64,000 nucleotides of DNA from Oscillospiraceae bacterium (GTDB taxonomy: Bacteria > Bacillota > Clostridia > Oscillospirales > Acutalibacteraceae), in contig SVOB01000002.1 in the NCBI GenBank assembly GCA_015066565.1, positions 248,001 through 312,000 on the forward strand. The letters run 5' to 3'. Below, piece by piece: positions 61,246-64,000 of this stretch. The stretch's first letter is position 1; every line of letters starts with the position of its first letter. The notes beneath the pieces were generated by a model. It was not told where the DNA came from and did no database searches. It was given only the letters and a program-made list of their open reading frames with translations. The position numbers and the translations under genes were made by a program.

Positions 61246-63909
61246 TTACGCTTTCTTACAAACGCCTTTGGAATCTGCTTTCCATTTAACGCCGCTTACC
61301 GAAAACGTCTTGCTCTTATACATTACACAATCGGAACCGAAATAGTATTTCTTTCCGCTCAAAGAAGCAAACTTACTCTTATAAGCGATACAATCCTTAC
61401 CGATATAATACTTTTTACCGCTTACGGAAATGAGCTTGGATTTATATGCTACGCCGTCTTTTCCCATATAATATTTCTTGCCGTTTACGGATATGAGCTT
61501 GCTTGTGTACGCTACGCCGTCAGCGCCCATATAATATTTCTTTCCGTCAACCGAGATAAGACGCTTTGTATAAGCAACTCCGTCCTTGCCCATATAGTAT
61601 TTTTTACCGCTTACGGAGATGAGCCTGTTTGTATAGGCTATGCCGTCTGCGCCCATATAATACTTTTTGCCGCTGACTGAAATTAATCTCTTTGTATAAG
61701 CCGCGCCGTCAGCTCCCATATAGTATTTTTTACCGCTGACGGAGATGAGCCTCTTTGTATACATAGCTCCGTCCGTGCCGAAGTAATATTTTTTGCCGTC
61801 AATTTCGGCGAGCTTATGCGAATACATTTTTCCGTCAGTTCCGAAATAATACTGCTTGTCGTAAATAGTCTGCCAGCCGGTTACCATATAGCCCTCGGCT
61901 TCGTCAAGATAATAAACGTCCGTTCCTATTTCGGTAAAGCCGTATTGAACAATACCCTCACCGTCGGCATAATACTTTTTACCGCCGTCGGTGAACCAGC
62001 TGGTTACCTTTTGATTGTTAATATAATAATAAACATTATCGTTTTCTTCAATGAAGCCATTTTTGTTTTTGGGAACGGTAACGGCGGCATAATACAATCT
62101 GCTTCCGCCGTCGGAACTTCCGATGAAGCCATCCTGCCCGTTGATTGTGGTGTTCATAGCCGAAGCAAAAACTCTTTCACCCGTAGCAGTAAAACGGATG
62201 GCAACGACATAGGTCTTATTAGCTTCGAATGTATCTGTCAGAGTCATTCTGTTGGAAGTGTCAGCGGCGAATGGATTGTCCGTATTATACCAGCCGTAAA
62301 CTGTTGCGAAATAGTCGCTTTCACCCGCCGTGACGGTAGTTGAGCCGGTTTGCGCACCCGGCGTAATACCGCCGACAGTTGCAGAAAGGTTCTTTATTTC
62401 CTCGGGAGCGTCTGCTGTTAAAACTCCTATGCGTATCTGATTTGTTACGCCGAGAACAGTGTCAACCGAGGTGTTTTTATCCGGGTCAAAGTATTTTATT
62501 ACAGTGTTTTCGTCAACTGCATATTCAGTGTCGTCCCAGCTCATATCAATAAAGAGCTTATATCTGTGTCCTGCTTGAGCTACCGTATTTTCGGGCAGAA
62601 CACCGCTGAAGGAATCATCGTCATAAAGCTCAATCCAATAGTATTCGTTTATTGTGACAATATCCGAGGCTGATGTCGGAACGCCCAGTTTCTGACCGCC
62701 GAGCGGCGTTTTTACGTTGAATTTTACGTTTGAAACGTGGGTGAGCGCTTTGTCATAGACGGGCTGAACTTCAACGGGGTCGGCGCCCATTGTGAATGTT
62801 GTAGTTTCGGAATATGCGTTTGCAAGAGAGGCATTTCCGCTTGGAACAACCCAATGATTAAACACCTTGCCGGAAATCTTTTTTGCCGTAATGGTTACCG
62901 TATCGCCGTATGCGGCATAGTTCGGAGAAGCCGTTCCGTTGCCGTTTGTAACGGTTACATAGTTTTTAGCAGATTTGGAAATTATCTGTATGTTTTTTGC
63001 AAAATGGAGGTCGTCGTATGCTGTGCTGATAAGAGCATATCCGCCGGTAACCTCGTACCAGTAATAAGCGCCGGTTTTAGCCTTACCGAATGCATTGGCA
63101 TATTCTGTGTTTTCAACGAAAACCCGTCTGCTTGAAGACGGCGCAAAAGCAGAAATTATGTTTTCCGATACTTCCACGCCTGAGGTAAATGTAGCGGAAA
63201 CTATAGTTAAATTGGGTGTGTTTATATGGGCCGAGCCGTAACCCGAAATTGAAAACTGAGTCGGCGTGCCGCTGATACCGTCGCTTGTTGTGAGCTTAAC
63301 GTTTTTGTCAAGAAAAATATCAGCTGTAGATGTGCTTTCGTCAAAAAGGGCGAAACCGTTGAATGCCTTGATTGTGCCTGCCTCAATGGTTACGGTTGCG
63401 CTGTCGCTTGTTTTTATAGCAGGGCCGTTTGACATCATATTTACATTAACGTTCGTAAGAACAAGATATGCATTGTCCCGTGCGGCGAACACTCCGCTTA
63501 AGGTTCTGTCGGCTGTATTGGAAGAATAGTCATATAAATTGACAAACGATACCGTACCGTCTAAGACTGTAAGACTTGCGTTTTCGCTGACGGTAAACAG
63601 AGTGCTGTTCTGCGGAAACGTTTTGCTCTCATTTTTGACATAAAGCGTATGTCCGGCAAGATCCAGTGTAATTGATGTGTCGCCGTATATGGGATTAAGA
63701 TAAGTAGCAGGCGTGAGCGTGGTATTACCGTTGTCTGCAATCGTATAAGAGATATCATTTGCCAGTGTAATACTTTCTTTTCCCGAGTGTATAGCCTGCC
63801 AGAGCTGTTGATAGGTTGAAACCTGTGTTTCCTCAGCGAAAACAGTTATCGGCGCAACCGACAAAAGCATAATGGCGCATAGGATAATGCTTATTATTTT
63901 TTTAGTCAT
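61246..63909 (-). CDS. Large secreted protein with InlB-like domain and C-terminal 21-residue wall-binding-like repeats
   Basis: An 887-residue surface or secreted protein. It has a signal peptide (about 1-25, VFAEE cleavage). A beta-rich region (about 30-340) resembles a pectate-lyase-like helix. An InlB B-repeat-like segment follows (about 345-400, VTNGNGTASPNYAAYGDTVTI then FNHWV), then a beta-sandwich-like region (about 410-640). The C-terminus has nine tandem 21-residue units of the type GKKYYMGADGVAYTKRLIS. They resemble choline- or glucan-binding repeats but lack the usual tryptophans. No enzyme motif is seen; an adhesin or wall-attached glycan binder is likely. The RBS GGAGG is clear. 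Confidence 0.8.
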   Translation of the reverse strand: MTKKIISIILCAIMLLSVAPITVFAEETQVSTYQQLWQAIHSGKESITLANDISYTIADNGNTTLTPATYLNPIYGDTSITLDLAGHTLYVKNESKTFPQNSTLFTVSENASLTVLDGTVSFVNLYDYSSNTADRTLSGVFAARDNAYLVLTNVNVNMMSNGPAIKTSDSATVTIEAGTIKAFNGFALFDESTSTADIFLDKNVKLTTSDGISGTPTQFSISGYGSAHINTPNLTIVSATFTSGVEVSENIISAFAPSSSRRVFVENTEYANAFGKAKTGAYYWYEVTGGYALISTAYDDLHFAKNIQIISKSAKNYVTVTNGNGTASPNYAAYGDTVTITAKKISGKVFNHWVVPSGNASLANAYSETTTFTMGADPVEVQPVYDKALTHVSNVKFNVKTPLGGQKLGVPTSASDIVTINEYYWIELYDDDSFSGVLPENTVAQAGHRYKLFIDMSWDDTEYAVDENTVIKYFDPDKNTSVDTVLGVTNQIRIGVLTADAPEEIKNLSATVGGITPGAQTGSTTVTAGESDYFATVYGWYNTDNPFAADTSNRMTLTDTFEANKTYVVAIRFTATGERVFASAMNTTINGQDGFIGSSDGGSRLYYAAVTVPKNKNGFIEENDNVYYYINNQKVTSWFTDGGKKYYADGEGIVQYGFTEIGTDVYYLDEAEGYMVTGWQTIYDKQYYFGTDGKMYSHKLAEIDGKKYYFGTDGAMYTKRLISVSGKKYYMGADGAAYTKRLISVSGKKYYMGADGIAYTNRLISVSGKKYYMGKDGVAYTKRLISVDGKKYYMGADGVAYTSKLISVNGKKYYMGKDGVAYKSKLISVSGKKYYIGKDCIAYKSKFASLSGKKYYFGSDCVMYKSKTFSVSGVKWKADSKGVCKKA
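61291..61857 (-). repeat. Nine tandem 63-bp units encoding wall-binding-like repeats
   Basis: The units begin at each KKYY or KQYY motif, spaced exactly 63 bp apart (for example CATATAATATTTCTT at 61465 and again at 61528). Central units are nearly identical and the outer ones have diverged, as expected from unequal crossing-over within a coding repeat. Confidence 0.88.
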
Positions 63910-63976
63910 ACTTATTCCTCCGTTTGAAAAGGTTAAAGTTATACATATATAATTTTATAATACTTAAATCAAAAAG

Positions 63977-63997
63977 TCACTGGCACAAGTGCCAGTT
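63977..63997. other. Palindrome at the right edge
   Basis: ACTGGCAC and GTGCCAGT form a near-perfect hairpin around the dinucleotide AA. It may be the terminator of a gene beyond the window or part of the leader of the repeat-protein gene. The rest of 63910-64000 is AT-rich; a promoter for the minus-strand gene is likely there but not unique. Confidence 0.4.
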
Positions 63998-64000
63998 TGT

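Noticed and set aside
61291..61857. Regular 63-bp repeats considered as a CRISPR array
   Set aside because: Units are contiguous with no spacers, keep one reading frame and encode KKYY repeats of a secreted protein.

Overview
The window comes from a spore-forming, anaerobic member of the Clostridia, most like gut Oscillospiraceae/Ruminococcaceae. The evidence is a clostridial Rnf complex in C-D-G-E-A order, spoIIR, spoIIGA-sigE and an uninterrupted sigK, a UPF0210/ACT-domain pair, a DUF4364 gene, a cysteine T-box leader, and a murE with the DNPR motif of meso-diaminopimelate ligases. Genes are tightly packed, often with ATGA or TAATG overlaps. Coding sequence has middling GC and intergenic DNA is AT-rich. 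No rRNA or tRNA gene, CRISPR array, IS transposase or prophage gene was seen.

Layout. 1-5.8 kb (minus): apbE, a NusG_II-domain protein, a Gx-family membrane protein, then rnfC, D, G, E and the start of rnfA. ApbE attaches the FMN that RnfD and RnfG carry, so this unit supplies its own cofactor loading. 5.9-10.3 kb: iron alcohol dehydrogenase, an rlmA-like methyltransferase, then T-box(Cys)-cysE-cysS. 10.4-15.9 kb: potABCD polyamine importer, an AT-rich orphan gene and an MscS channel. 16-30.4 kb: the division and cell-wall cluster mraZ-rsmH-ftsL-ftsI(PASTA)-murE-murF-mraY-ftsW-murG-murA-ftsQ-ftsZ, with a good sigma-A promoter and likely MraZ operator at its head. 30.5-45.5 kb: pncB-ppa, a zinc-ribbon membrane protein, a small mobile element carrying a DUF559 nuclease, UPF0210/ACT, ispE, spoIIR, a GH20 hexosaminidase, a Na/Pi cotransporter, a YhaM-type exonuclease, prmA, alr, DUF4364 and glpK. 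45.6-57.5 kb: hydrolase, MATE pump, two-part chromate-type transporter, sigK, a large glycosidase, a BofC-like protein, a class A PBP, ruvX, spoIIGA and sigE. 57.5-64 kb: manA, an aminotransferase, ispD-ispF, a compact copy of the mobile element, and a large secreted protein with 21-residue wall-binding-like repeats.

How the genes fit together. Much of the window concerns envelope building (dcw cluster, PBPs, alr, and isoprenoid precursors through ispD/E/F) and its remodelling in sporulation (spoIIR signals to SpoIIGA, which activates sigma-E; sigma-K acts late). The strongest candidate for something undescribed is a two-hairpin repeat unit. It occurs four times as two head-to-head pairs. One pair encloses a DUF559 nuclease gene whose Shine-Dalgarno sequence lies inside the repeat; the other encloses only 23 bp. 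The second hairpin differs in sequence in every copy yet always base-pairs. Separately, spoIIR and spoIIGA both start directly at the U-run of a terminator-like hairpin that also holds their ribosome binding site.
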